A stretch of DNA of 47,626 nucleotides from B18-G2 sp964432835 (lineage in GTDB: Archaea > Thermoplasmatota > E2 > DHVEG-1 > B18-G2): contig CAYSPA010000002.1 in NCBI GenBank assembly GCA_964432835.1, forward strand, positions 1-47,626. The letters are read 5' to 3'. A model generated the notes under the pieces. The model ran no database searches, was not told the DNA's origin, and was given only the letters and a program-made list of their open reading frames with translations. Shown one piece after another: positions 22,727 to 31,206 of this stretch (position 1 is the stretch's first letter; each line of letters starts with the position of its first letter). The position numbers were made by a program, and so were the translations under genes.

Positions 22727-22993
22727 CTACTCCCTTCCAAGACCGAGAACCTTCTCGATATTCAAACTCGTATCGGTTCTTGGCACGTATGCTCCGCCGG
22801 CGAATACTGCTCCACATTTCCTGCATCTCCAGATTCCGGCGGCATCTCTTTTTACCGCTCTGTGCCCGCATGACGGACATATATGCTTCGCTCTCTGGAT
22901 GATCTCTATGTCCCTTATGAGTTTTCTTATCTTGACTCCGTATCTCGAAGAAAACCTCCCCGCGGGTCCAACCTTTTTAGTTCTCTTTGCCAT
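22727..22993 (-). CDS. rpl37ae: Ribosomal protein L37Ae (eL43)
   Basis: The protein has 88 residues. It begins with the conserved basic segment MAKRTKKVGPAGRFSSRYG. The zinc finger is C39-P-S-C42 with C57-R-K-C60, and the sequence between and after (GIWRCRKCGAVFAGGAY) is diagnostic of eL43. It overlaps the 3' end of rrp42 by 17 bases. Confidence 0.96.
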   Translation of the reverse strand: MAKRTKKVGPAGRFSSRYGVKIRKLIRDIEIIQRAKHICPSCGHRAVKRDAAGIWRCRKCGAVFAGGAYVPRTDTSLNIEKVLGLGRE

Positions 22994-23786
22994 CTTCTCT
23001 ACCCGTGCTCTCGTTAAGTATCTTCCTTATGCGAGTACCGTTATCTATAGCTGCCTTAATAATCTTTCTGACCTCCTCTATGGTGAAACTACCCGATAGC
23101 CCCTTCTGCATGGCTCTGATGTTTCCATCCTTATCGGTAGCTACAGTCAGCCTCGCCTCCGCGATTATCTCCTCCTCGAGACACGGGTCCACAGCAATCA
23201 CGCCTCCATACTTCACAAATGTGCACGATATCGGAGGGTCATTTTTGATGGGAAGGGGCTCATCCTCACCCATGTCAAATCTCTCATTTGGCACCTTTGC
23301 GGTCAGCAGTGCGGCGAGGGCGGCGAGCGAGGATGCATCGAAAAGGTTGCCATCATAATCGAGAACGTGAATATCGACGAAGACGATCCATACCTTTTCG
23401 CCCGGCTCTATGCACAGTTTTTCCAAGTCTATGACCTCTGTCTCTCTTATTCCCCTATCCACCACCCTGGCAAGTTCGATTGCGTTTTCATCGGGTGGTC
23501 CCGCCTCAAATTCCGGTGACGCCATTGGAATTAGCTCAGCATTTGTTGTGAGTACGCCGCTGTCCGGAGTATCGGGATATGGCTCTCCCTGCTCGAGTTT
23601 TATTCCCACGAGCGTTTTCGTATTCCCAAGTTCCACCTTGGCTGAGCCCTCCGCCTTTTTGATGATACCGGTCTCTATGCGCAGGGGTCTGTACTCATTG
23701 AATGATCTTCCATCTATTCTCTTGTTTGCCTGTGCGAGCTTGTGCATGTACTTTCTCTTTATTTCTGAAACCACCGATTCACTCAT
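22977..23786 (-). CDS. rrp42: Exosome subunit Rrp42
   Basis: The protein has 269 residues from the ATG at 23786 (MSESVVSEIKRKYMHKL), which follows GGAGGTGGG at a good distance. A longer frame starting at 23855 lies inside rrp41 and is not preferred. It is an RNase PH-fold protein with RIDGRSFNEYRPL, LGNTKTLVGIKL and SPEFEAGPPDENAIELARVV. Rrp42 pairs with Rrp41 in the hexameric ring of the archaeal exosome (3'-5' phosphorolytic RNA degradation and tailing). It lacks catalytic residues but contributes to the active site. Its start overlaps the rrp41 stop by 8 bases. Confidence 0.96.
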   Translation of the reverse strand: MSESVVSEIKRKYMHKLAQANKRIDGRSFNEYRPLRIETGIIKKAEGSAKVELGNTKTLVGIKLEQGEPYPDTPDSGVLTTNAELIPMASPEFEAGPPDENAIELARVVDRGIRETEVIDLEKLCIEPGEKVWIVFVDIHVLDYDGNLFDASSLAALAALLTAKVPNERFDMGEDEPLPIKNDPPISCTFVKYGGVIAVDPCLEEEIIAEARLTVATDKDGNIRAMQKGLSGSFTIEEVRKIIKAAIDNGTRIRKILNESTGREDGKEN

Positions 23787-24522
23787 TTTCCCTGCCCACC
23801 TCCTTAATGTATTTCTCCAGAAGAGCTTCCTTCTGGAGTTTTGATACGATTTCACATCCCTTTATAGCCAGTTCAAGCGCCTCATCGAATTCCTGCGGTG
23901 TTAGATGGCCATCCATCTGGAGTAGTAAAATTTCTTTTTTGCGTGGTGCTATGGCTACAGGCATATCTGCTTCTCCATAGTTATCCTCTTCCTTGCACAG
24001 ATCAAGAACAACCTGACCATCAACCTTACCCGCGGAGCATGCTACAGGAATATCTCTCATTGGTATACCGGCATCGGCGAGCGCAACAGCAGCCGCGGTC
24101 AATCCGGCGCATCTTGTGCCGGCATCCGCATCCAGAACCTCTATGTTTATATCTATGGTCGCCCTCGGCAGTTTCTCCACGAGTATTATGTGCTCGAGCG
24201 CCTCTCCAACCACCTTCGAGATTTCTATGCTTCTCCTGTCGGGACCGGGTCTCTTTCTCTCTTCAACGCTGAAAGATGCCATATTGTAACGGGCATTGAC
24301 TATCGCTTTCAGAGGATGCTGCTCGTGTCTTGGCAGTGTCTCCTTTGGCCCATAAACTGCGGCGAGAATCTTGTTGTTACCCCACTCTATATAGCAAGAG
24401 CCATCCGCTCTGTAGAGGGGACCCGCCTTTATCTTCACCGGACGGAGTTCGTCCGGTTTTCTACCATCTATCCTCCTTCCATTCTCGTCTATGAGCTTCA
24501 AATCCTCCGGTTTTTTGGACAT
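23779..24522 (-). CDS. rrp41: Exosome subunit Rrp41 (catalytic)
   Basis: The protein has 247 residues from the ATG at 24522, behind GGAGAATGAT; the longer frame to 24549 would run into rrp4. It is an RNase PH-like catalytic subunit. The family entry RRIDGRKPDELRP is at 16-28 and the RNA-contacting stretch FSVEERKRPGPDRRS at 84-98. The phosphate-binding DADAGTRCAGLT is at 131-142, and YGEADMPVA at 182-190 contains D186, which matches the catalytic aspartate of characterised archaeal Rrp41. It degrades RNA 3'-5' with phosphate. It lies between rrp4 (4-base gap) and rrp42 (8-base overlap). Confidence 0.96.
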   Translation of the reverse strand: MSKKPEDLKLIDENGRRIDGRKPDELRPVKIKAGPLYRADGSCYIEWGNNKILAAVYGPKETLPRHEQHPLKAIVNARYNMASFSVEERKRPGPDRRSIEISKVVGEALEHIILVEKLPRATIDINIEVLDADAGTRCAGLTAAAVALADAGIPMRDIPVACSAGKVDGQVVLDLCKEEDNYGEADMPVAIAPRKKEILLLQMDGHLTPQEFDEALELAIKGCEIVSKLQKEALLEKYIKEVGRENE

Positions 24523-24526
24523 ATTA

Positions 24527-25207
24527 TCATTCTCCTTTAAGTAATGCAAGAACCCTTTCCGTTAATCCATATGTGTGAGCCTCCCTTTCTATCAATCTGA
24601 TCGCCCTCTCTATCTTCTGAATGCCTTCGGGCGTTCCATCCGCCCATATTCTTCCATTCCTGCCAACAAATATTCTGCAGTTTGTGTACCTTTTGAGGGC
24701 GGTTATCATGGATGCATTTTTGCCTATTATCCTCGGAACCTTCGTCGGCTCCGTCTCTATAAGTGTGCCTCCATTTATCTTGTGAAGTCCCCTATCTTTG
24801 AGGGTAATCTGCACCTTATCCGGCTCTCCAGCAGATTTAACCTTTGCAAGAATCACATCCCCATAATTCAGGAACTTGGATGTGTTGCCAACCTCAACGA
24901 ACCACGGAACCTCGTTTATGTGAAGGAATGCCGGATATATCGCATTGATGTCAACCATCCAGACGGCGGCGCCCACCTCGATAACGATTCCAACAACGAC
25001 ATCTCCGGCCTTTGGCTCGTACTTTCCTCTCAGAGGCGTTACGGTTATCACGTTATCCTTTATGTTGAGTATACCCAGTCTCTCGGCATATATCTTTCCA
25101 TCCTCAACGAACGTTCCCGCTCCGGCTTTGTATTTTTTCGTATCACCCAGGTACTGGCTGGGCAGAACTAACTCTCTCGTGGTTTTTCCCTTCCTCTGCA
25201 TATCCAT
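24527..25207 (-). CDS. rrp4: Exosome RNA-binding subunit Rrp4
   Basis: The protein has 226 residues from the ATG at 25207, which overlaps the SBDS stop as TGATG. The N-terminal domain has ELVLPSQYLGD and GAGTFVEDGKIYAERLG. The S1 domain spans about 62-140 (PKAGDVVVGIVIEVG, FLNYGDVILAKV). The KH domain spans about 150-215 (KVPRIIGKNASMITALK, GRNGRIWADG). Rrp4 forms the RNA-entry cap on the Rrp41/Rrp42 ring and recruits substrates. Order and spacing within SBDS-rrp4-rrp41-rrp42 are the classic archaeal arrangement. Confidence 0.96.
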   Translation of the reverse strand: MDMQRKGKTTRELVLPSQYLGDTKKYKAGAGTFVEDGKIYAERLGILNIKDNVITVTPLRGKYEPKAGDVVVGIVIEVGAAVWMVDINAIYPAFLHINEVPWFVEVGNTSKFLNYGDVILAKVKSAGEPDKVQITLKDRGLHKINGGTLIETEPTKVPRIIGKNASMITALKRYTNCRIFVGRNGRIWADGTPEGIQKIERAIRLIEREAHTYGLTERVLALLKGE

Positions 25208-25902
25208 CAACTCAGCAACTTTGTTTCAACATTTCCTTTGGTGATATCGTTTATCTTCTCATAAAATTCCGCCTGCAAACCCGCGGGAATCTGTATCACA
25301 CCAACCCACGAGCCATCGGATTGCCATTCTTCCCTGACGAGGGTTCCAAAGTTTCTGACCATACCATACGCCTTACCCGTGTGGGTTGCCGGAATCTTGA
25401 CCCATATCCTCACCTGCTCCATGGATATGGGTATGACCGGTCTTATCTTTTCCACAACCTCCTTCACCTGCTGGTCAACGGGTTTGAAGGGATCGATGTG
25501 AACGCCCGCCTCCTCTATGGCGAGCTCTATCCTCTTTCTCGGATGAGGGAGTTTTGTCCTCGGATCCATGGCATTCTTTGCTATTATCTCGACAATCTGG
25601 TTGAATTTTCTCCTCTGCATCTCTCTCCTCTGCTCCGTCGTGAGTTGAATGTTTCCCCTCAGTATGATCTGCTTTGCGACCTCCGCGATATCGGTTGTAC
25701 CAAAACACCTCTTGATGGATTCCTCGGATGCCCTCTCCCCCTTTCTTGCATCTTTGAAAACCTCGTATGCGGCAAGACTTGACATGATATCCACGTCTTT
25801 CCCATCTATGAGATCCGCGGCCGCTTTCGGATCAACCAGTATCTCGAAGTGGTCATCTCCTATCGTCAATCTCGCTATCACAGCCTTTTCCAGACTCGTC
25901 AA
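25207..25902 (-). CDS. Ribosome maturation protein SBDS (Sdo1)
   Basis: The protein has 231 residues and starts at a TTG (25900-25902) placed directly after the psmA stop. The frame contains the typical SBDS core: VDPKAAADLIDGK, VFKDARKGERAS, then the family signature LTTEQRREMQRRKFNQIVEI and DPRTKLPHPRKRIELA. SBDS releases the anti-association factor aIF6 from the 50S subunit together with an EF-2-like GTPase. The TTG start is unusual but fits the translational coupling with psmA and leaves no plausible ATG near the family's N-terminus. Confidence 0.94.
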   Translation of the reverse strand: MTSLEKAVIARLTIGDDHFEILVDPKAAADLIDGKDVDIMSSLAAYEVFKDARKGERASEESIKRCFGTTDIAEVAKQIILRGNIQLTTEQRREMQRRKFNQIVEIIAKNAMDPRTKLPHPRKRIELAIEEAGVHIDPFKPVDQQVKEVVEKIRPVIPISMEQVRIWVKIPATHTGKAYGMVRNFGTLVREEWQSDGSWVGVIQIPAGLQAEFYEKINDITKGNVETKLLS

Positions 25903-26625
25903 TTACACTCCCCCTAACGCCTTCTTTATATATTCCTTGGTCTCCTCCTTCGAGAGTTTTCTGAACTTCCTGGATGAATCCACCACACCTATCTCGATGG
26001 CATCGGGATTTATCTTACCTTCCACTCCTTTGCTGAGGGCTTTTAATCCAAGGATAATGGCTTCATCCTTGTCTATATCCTCACGGTAATGCTTTTCAAA
26101 GTAAGCTATCACGTTATCCCGCCCGGCGCCCTCGCTCGTTGCCTTGTACTCTATCATGGCTCCAGATGGGTCTGTTGAGAACAGTCTCGGACCGCTATCA
26201 TCCACGCCCGCTATGAGGAGGGCTGTTCCAAAGGGTCTCACCCCGCCGTACTGGGTGTAGGTCTGCTTGAAGTCACACAATTTGGTGACCAGCGTCTTTA
26301 TCTCTATCTTTCTGTTGTAAGTGACCTCATTGACCTGTGCATCTATTCTTGCCCTCTCGACGAGAACCCTGGCATCGGCCACCAAACCGGAGGTTGCACA
26401 TCCTATGTGGTCATCTATCTGGAACATCTTTTCTATGGATTCCGGCTCGATCAGGCGGGAAGTTATCCTCTTATCTACTATCAGGACCACTCCATCCTTA
26501 TATTTCAATCCCACGGTCGTCGTTCCCCTCTTTACAGCCTCTCTTGCATACTCAACCTGAAACAGCCTACCGTCAGGCGAGAATACGGTTATTGCCCTGT
26601 CATACGCCATATTCGCTGGCTGCAT
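25903..26625 (-). CDS. psmA: Proteasome alpha subunit
   Basis: The protein has 240 residues. The N-terminal gate motif YDRAITVFSPDGRLFQVEYA is at 8-27, followed by AVKRGTTTVGLKYKDGVVL; both are diagnostic of archaeal alpha subunits. Seven copies form the outer ring of the 20S core and control substrate entry, with no catalytic residue of their own. GAGGTGAT at 26632-26639 lies 6 bases before the ATG. It is the first gene of the psmA-SBDS-rrp4-rrp41-rrp42-rpl37ae-rpoP-pcc1 superoperon. No beta subunit is in the window. Confidence 0.97.
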   Translation of the reverse strand: MQPANMAYDRAITVFSPDGRLFQVEYAREAVKRGTTTVGLKYKDGVVLIVDKRITSRLIEPESIEKMFQIDDHIGCATSGLVADARVLVERARIDAQVNEVTYNRKIEIKTLVTKLCDFKQTYTQYGGVRPFGTALLIAGVDDSGPRLFSTDPSGAMIEYKATSEGAGRDNVIAYFEKHYREDIDKDEAIILGLKALSKGVEGKINPDAIEIGVVDSSRKFRKLSKEETKEYIKKALGGV

Positions 26626-26668
26626 GCCATTATCACCTCAGTTACTCCTACCAGAAATATACAATGGG

Positions 26669-26682
26669 TGTATATACTTTTT
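26669..26682 (-). promoter_or_regulatory. Promoter of the proteasome/exosome superoperon
   Basis: On the minus strand AAAAGTATATACAC is a good TATA element about 50 bases before the psmA ATG. The transcript would have a leader of roughly 25 bases that holds the GAGGTGAT ribosome site. It sits in the 71-base gap after nrdG. Confidence 0.55.
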
Positions 26683-26696
26683 GCATATCTCTTGGG

Positions 26697-27395
26697 TTAA
26701 GCTCTAACGATAACTTCTTTTATAAATTTTTTGCACTCCCTAGCAAGGTCTTCGAAGAATTCTCTGCCGTAGGGTTTCACGCTTCTGAGGCTCTCATCGA
26801 ATGCATTTTCTGGAACGAATTGCTGAAGAACATATTTTTTCGCGGGAGAGAGTGATTTCGCGATATCCAAAACATCTTCTCTCGTGTGTAGGGATGGCAC
26901 AACAGTTGTTCTGAACTCATAATCTATACCGCTCTCCTTCACGAGTTCGATACTTTCTTTTATCGGTTCGATATCGATATCCACGCCCGCCGCCGCGCTG
27001 TACTTTTCCTTATCCAGCGGGGATTTGACATCCATTGCGATGTAATCCACCAGATTTCTGTCGATCAGCTCTTTTATCTTATCTGGATAATAACCGTTCG
27101 TGTCGAGCTTGACTTTCATACCGAGATTCTTCAGTTTCGTGCATAGCTCGTCGATGTCTCTGTGGAGCGTTGGTTCTCCTCCCGTGATAACCACGCCATC
27201 CAGGAAATCTGAATTTTCAACGATGTATCTCTCTATATCTGAAAAGTCCAAAGTTGCGTATCGTTCCGGTGAGAGAACGAGCCCATAGTTATGACACATC
27301 GGGCACCTGAAATTGCAGTTTGGAAGGAAGATTACGGATGTTATCTTCCCGTCCCAGTCTATAAGAGATGTTTTTACGAATCCCTTTATCTCCAT
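26697..27395 (-). CDS. nrdG: Anaerobic ribonucleotide reductase activating protein (radical SAM)
   Basis: The protein has 232 residues from the ATG at 27395, which follows GGGAGGA; the longer frame reaches back into a hairpin and is not preferred. The radical-SAM cluster motif is C27-NFR-C31-PM-C34. GGEPTLHRD follows, then the family's SAM-binding segments (VKLDTNGYYPD, VDYIAMDVKSP). It resembles the pyruvate-formate-lyase-activase-like NrdG form common in archaea. It would generate the glycyl radical on NrdD, the gene immediately upstream. A hairpin with a T-tract lies between the two genes. Confidence 0.9.
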   Translation of the reverse strand: MEIKGFVKTSLIDWDGKITSVIFLPNCNFRCPMCHNYGLVLSPERYATLDFSDIERYIVENSDFLDGVVITGGEPTLHRDIDELCTKLKNLGMKVKLDTNGYYPDKIKELIDRNLVDYIAMDVKSPLDKEKYSAAAGVDIDIEPIKESIELVKESGIDYEFRTTVVPSLHTREDVLDIAKSLSPAKKYVLQQFVPENAFDESLRSVKPYGREFFEDLARECKKFIKEVIVRA

Positions 27396-27414
27396 CGTTT
27401 TTCCTCCCGAGTAT

Positions 27415-27440
27415 AAAAAAGGGAGGAGAGGTCTCCTCCC
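27415..27440 (-). terminator. Hairpin plus T-tract between nrdD and nrdG (intrinsic-type terminator or attenuator)
   Basis: The palindrome at 27421-27440 (GGGAGGAG and CTCCTCCC arms; 8-9 bp stem, 2-4 base loop) is followed, on the minus strand, by six T (27420-27415). It starts about a dozen bases after the nrdD stop and ends 20 bases before the nrdG ATG. The stem also contains the GGAGG sequence, so it could affect expression of nrdG relative to nrdD. Confidence 0.6.
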
Positions 27441-27452
27441 CACCTCCACGCT

Positions 27453-29597
27453 TTAAGGAGCAAATCTGTTCAGGTCAGTCCTCACCCTGTCTTTGAGTTC
27501 ACCGAGTTTTCCTTTATTCCAAGAGCTCACCTTTGAGAAGAATCCGGTAACTCTCGTTATGCCGTCAACATCCGCGGAGCCGCAGTGCGGGCATGCATCA
27601 TGAAGACCTCTCGATACCTTTCCACAGGTCATGCAGTGCGTGAACTCAGGCGAGAACGCTATCTGGGCATTCTGTGTATTGAAGAACGTCTTTCTCACAA
27701 AGTTTGCTATTGCCCTTGGGTCTGGTCTCGATTCGCCGAGCCATATGTGCGTGAGTGCGCCCGCCTCTATAAGGGGGTGGAATTTACCTTCCAGCTTCAC
27801 CCTTTCGATCGGAGATAGCGGAACAGATATGTTGAGATATGTGGAGTTCGTGTAGTATATCTCTCCCCTCTTTTTGTCGCCCTTCACGACGGTTGTTGCC
27901 TGCAGGGGATAGTGCCTCATATCCAGTTTCGCCAACCTGTATGCGGTTGATTCTGCCGGTGTCTGCTCAAGAGGTAACTTTATACCATACCTCTCACTCA
28001 GTTCAGTTGCGATCTTCTTCATCGCCGCTATAATCTTGAGACCGAACTTGTAAGCGTAATCTGACTCGTGCATTTCCTCGCCAAGATGATACTGGACCAT
28101 CTCATTCAATCCAAGCATTCCCAGCAAAAACGTCGCTCTGTGAAGTCTGTAGTAGGGCTCTCCATCGAGATCCATGGCGAGAAGCGCAAGGGGACCATTT
28201 CTTCCCATGCCCAGGAGTTTTTCTATGAAAGCCCTTTTCTGGAGATGCGCCTTTACGGCGAGTTCTATCCTCTCCCTGAGTTTCTCGAATAACCTATCAT
28301 CATCACCATTGGACTCGTAAGCTATTCTTGGGAGATTTATCGTCACATTCTGCATCGCGGAATATCTCATCTTCCAAGGCTCTTTTGCGTCCTCGAGATC
28401 CTCATCGCTCAGATTGAAGGCGAGTCTGCAACATTCTGATATCTTCGCGGTATCTCCTCTGTCAAAAACGAAGTAGGTGTTTCCTTTCTCGGCGGCGACC
28501 TCACTTATCTTGTAGAGGAACTCTTCATGCCCCTCTGTCGAGAAGAACTTGTCCGTCATGTGAACGTTTGGCTTGGGGAAGAAGAATGGTCTGCCCTGGG
28601 CGTCCCCTTCATAGTATACCTCAAACAGCGCCATGGCGAATCTCTGCGCTTCTTCAACGTAATCGGCATAGGTGTTTCCCGTGTACTTTCCTCCGGGACC
28701 TATAGCTGGAACATCCTCGAAATGCTTCGGGCATTCCCAGTATATGTTGATATCACTGAATATGCTCTGCCCTCCTCTCGCTACCGCCTGCTGCGCGAAC
28801 TCGTATATCAGAATCTGCGCGAGCTGTTTCATTCTTCTCTCGTCCACACCAACGAGATATGGGGCAAGGAACAGGTTGAATGCATCCCATCCTATTGCAC
28901 CGGCAAAATGCCCCTGGAGGGCGGCGGAAAATTTGATAACCTGCTCTATGAGGACCTCCGGGTGTTTTGCGGGTCTCGCTATGGAGAGGGCATTTGGAAG
29001 GTTCAAACCAAATTTCTTGACATATTCTATATTCTGCCCGGAGCAGTAGGGTCTATCGATCATTCCGAGATCGTGCAGATGGATATCTCCTCGCATGTGA
29101 GCATCTGCAACATCTTGGGAGAATACCTCTATCAGGGCATATTCTTTCTTTATCCTCTCCGCAAGTGTCAGGTTCGTTGCTTCTGGACCATGGGGGACAT
29201 TCGCGTTCTCCTTGTTGGGATTTATGATGATCTGTCTCGCATCGTAGAGCGGAACGCCGAGTCTCGTGTGCTGTCTCCTTATGTGCTCGAGACCGTATTC
29301 AATGAGTTTTGCGTTTGTTAGTTCTCTAACGAGGGGCGCCGTAACGTAATTCAGACCCAGATTTTTGATGAGTTTTTCCACTTCCTTTGCTATTATTCTC
29401 GCCGCATCCTCGCTTATGTCCGTCTCCCTGAGTAAAGCGTCGACAATTTTCTCTCTGTTCCACTTGTGAATTTCCTCGTCCGATGTTCTCACGAACAGAG
29501 AGAGGTCTGTCGCATCCGCCGTATCTTGCTTTGCTTCTTTCAGGGTGATCGCGTCGAGGTAGATACGGCTACGCCTATTATCTTCCAGACGAAGCAT
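27453..29597 (-). CDS. nrdD: Anaerobic (class III) ribonucleoside-triphosphate reductase
   Basis: The protein has 714 residues. An ATP-cone regulatory domain lies at about 33-125 (EEIHKWNREKIVDALL, then VTAPLVRELTNAKLIEYG). The catalytic body includes HMRGDIHLHDLG, YCSGQN and AARGGQ-like VARGGQSIFSDI. The C-terminal zinc site is CMTCG with CPHCG. The glycyl-radical loop reads RVTGFFS, placing the radical on G685. It makes deoxynucleotides from NTPs under anoxic conditions and needs NrdG, the next gene. There is a single complete copy and no intein was seen. No aerobic or B12-dependent reductase is in the window, indicating an anaerobic life style. Confidence 0.96.
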   Translation of the reverse strand: MLRLEDNRRSRIYLDAITLKEAKQDTADATDLSLFVRTSDEEIHKWNREKIVDALLRETDISEDAARIIAKEVEKLIKNLGLNYVTAPLVRELTNAKLIEYGLEHIRRQHTRLGVPLYDARQIIINPNKENANVPHGPEATNLTLAERIKKEYALIEVFSQDVADAHMRGDIHLHDLGMIDRPYCSGQNIEYVKKFGLNLPNALSIARPAKHPEVLIEQVIKFSAALQGHFAGAIGWDAFNLFLAPYLVGVDERRMKQLAQILIYEFAQQAVARGGQSIFSDINIYWECPKHFEDVPAIGPGGKYTGNTYADYVEEAQRFAMALFEVYYEGDAQGRPFFFPKPNVHMTDKFFSTEGHEEFLYKISEVAAEKGNTYFVFDRGDTAKISECCRLAFNLSDEDLEDAKEPWKMRYSAMQNVTINLPRIAYESNGDDDRLFEKLRERIELAVKAHLQKRAFIEKLLGMGRNGPLALLAMDLDGEPYYRLHRATFLLGMLGLNEMVQYHLGEEMHESDYAYKFGLKIIAAMKKIATELSERYGIKLPLEQTPAESTAYRLAKLDMRHYPLQATTVVKGDKKRGEIYYTNSTYLNISVPLSPIERVKLEGKFHPLIEAGALTHIWLGESRPDPRAIANFVRKTFFNTQNAQIAFSPEFTHCMTCGKVSRGLHDACPHCGSADVDGITRVTGFFSKVSSWNKGKLGELKDRVRTDLNRFAP

Positions 29598-29746
29598 GTC
29601 AGCCCTTCCTTCAAGGTTTTTTGTGGGTGTGAGAATGCTCAGTATTTGCCCATTTATCTAAATTTTTGCATCAACCTTTTTATCACCAACTTTACCAAAG
29701 AGAAATGTATTTATTACCAGCCTTGTTACCAATTTAGGGGAGAGAG

Positions 29747-30340
29747 ATGGAAATCTTCAGAAAAAATTTCACATTGCAGGATAAAATTTTCGAATATTTA
29801 AGAGAAGGTGAAGATTCGATATCCGGTCTTCACAGAAAACTCGAAAAGGAAGGGATAAAACTGCACAGACTTGTACTAACCGGATATCTCAAGGCACTCT
29901 CAGATGTTGGTGCGCTGAAAGAGAGCGAGGTCAAGCCCTCAAAGGTGTATTCTTTGAAGCCAACCAGAAGGAGAGATGTGTACGAATTTGTTGGAGATGT
30001 CGTGAGAGATTTCGCAGATTCCAAAAAGGAACGGGCGCGACTGTGCGTGTATGTCCTGCAGAGATTGTTCAGAAGACCCATCTTTTTGGAAGAAGTGAAG
30101 AGATGTGGAGTGGATGTTGATGATGTCGAAGCGACCAAGATCGGGGGAGAAGAGAGACTGCAGGCAAGAAAAACCCTATCAAATACTTACATCAAGTTAC
30201 CGTACAACGACCCCGCATACATGATAAAGGATGATGAAAAGATGGACAAAATTTATGTGGAGATACTGAGGGGTATAGTTCTGCAGGCTCTCGGTGCAAA
30301 AGCATTCGTGTTCAAAGGGAAACAGCTCAAACTGGAATAA
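29747..30340 (+). CDS. Winged-helix DNA-binding protein, divergent from nrdD
   Basis: The protein has 197 residues. Residues about 9-70 form a winged helix-turn-helix (LQDKIFEYLREGEDSISGLH, then LVLTGYLKALSDVGALKESE, then a KPSKVYSLKP wing). The remainder (about 75-197) is an uncharacterised helical domain (VYEFVGDVVRDFADSKKERA). It has no Cys-rich cluster. A TATA-like element (29704-29718) and AGGGGAGAGAG precede the ATG. It is transcribed away from nrdD across a 149-base gap, so it is a candidate regulator of the reductase operon, by position only. Confidence 0.7.
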   Translation: MEIFRKNFTLQDKIFEYLREGEDSISGLHRKLEKEGIKLHRLVLTGYLKALSDVGALKESEVKPSKVYSLKPTRRRDVYEFVGDVVRDFADSKKERARLCVYVLQRLFRRPIFLEEVKRCGVDVDDVEATKIGGEERLQARKTLSNTYIKLPYNDPAYMIKDDEKMDKIYVEILRGIVLQALGAKAFVFKGKQLKLE

Positions 30341-30348
30341 AAAGAATC

Positions 30349-30999
30349 TTAATGCCCCCTATCCTCGCCCCAGATGATTTTATGAATCTGCAGAGACAGG
30401 CGTGCATCTATACCATCCTCTATCATAAGCTCTGCTATTTTTCTGTAATCTGTTCCCCACACGGGCTGAATGATGATCTTGCATTTTGGTTTGTATTTTG
30501 ATATGACCTGTTTTGAATAGGAATAGTCGTTCTCGTCTCCAACGACAAACTTGAGCTGGTCGTGAGTTCTCAGCAGAGATATGTTGTCGAACAGCATCCT
30601 ATCTTCCATTCCCGATGAAGGTGTTTTTATATCCATCGAGATTGTGAAACGCCCTCCGTACCCATCGAACGTATCTATCACTTTTTTCAGACCTATGCTT
30701 CCATTGGTTTCAAGCAGTACCATATATCCTCTCTTATGTTTCAGAAGAGATTCTATTAGATTAAATGTTTCCTCCTGTAGGAGGGGCTCTCCCCCAGTTA
30801 CACACACGTACCTGCTCTTGAAATGCTCTATCCTTTTCATTATTTCGTCCACATCGATATCTTCTCCTTCATAGAAAGCATACTGTGTATCACAGTATCT
30901 GCATCTCAGATTGCATCCCGTTAATCTTATGAATATTGTAGGATACCCTGAGAGCTCACCCTCTCCCTGGATGGAATGGAATATTTCGCACACCTTCAT
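30349..30999 (-). CDS. queE: 7-carboxy-7-deazaguanine synthase QueE
   Basis: The protein has 216 residues. HSIQGEGELSGYPTIFIRL at 8-26 is the QueE substrate-binding opening. The radical-SAM motif is C29-NLR-C33-RY-C36, followed by VTGGEPLLQ and LETNGSIGL. It converts 6-carboxy-tetrahydropterin into CDG, the deazaguanine precursor that archaea use for archaeosine at tRNA position 15. QueC and QueD are not in the window. It converges with the winged-helix gene, with 8 bases between the stops. Confidence 0.93.
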   Translation of the reverse strand: MKVCEIFHSIQGEGELSGYPTIFIRLTGCNLRCRYCDTQYAFYEGEDIDVDEIMKRIEHFKSRYVCVTGGEPLLQEETFNLIESLLKHKRGYMVLLETNGSIGLKKVIDTFDGYGGRFTISMDIKTPSSGMEDRMLFDNISLLRTHDQLKFVVGDENDYSYSKQVISKYKPKCKIIIQPVWGTDYRKIAELMIEDGIDARLSLQIHKIIWGEDRGH

Positions 31000-31036
31000 C
31001 TACTCACCTTCACATCCAGTAAAAGTAGCATAAAGT

Positions 31037-31047
31037 ATTTATATAAG
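31037..31047. promoter_or_regulatory. TATA element upstream of queE and the tRNA-Lys/RNA polymerase genes
   Basis: ATTTATATAAG is nearly symmetric. On the minus strand it is well placed for queE, about 40 bases before its ATG. On the plus strand it could serve the tRNA-Lys/rpoH transcript with a leader of about 50 bases. It may serve both. Confidence 0.45.
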
Positions 31048-31117
31048 TATTATTATTTGGGTATCTCTGCGTCAGTGTAGAGTATGCAACATGAGAAGGG
31101 GGTATGCATGGGCATTC

Positions 31118-31191
31118 GGGCCTGTAGCTCAGCCAGGTAGAGCATCTGGCTTTTAACCAGGTGGTCATGGGTTCGAATCCCATCAGGCCCG
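31118..31191 (+). tRNA. tRNA-Lys (TTT)
   Basis: A complete 74-base cloverleaf: acceptor GGGCCTG/CAGGCCC, D stem GCTC/GAGC, anticodon stem TCTGG/CCAGG, loop CTTTTAA with anticodon TTT, T stem ATGGG/CCCAT with TTCGAAT loop, and discriminator G. No intron, and CCA is not encoded. The rpoH start codon follows 15 bases later, so tRNA 3' processing may shape the 5' end of the polymerase mRNA. Confidence 0.95.
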
Positions 31192-31206
31192 CTCGGGATC
31201 GGGAGG

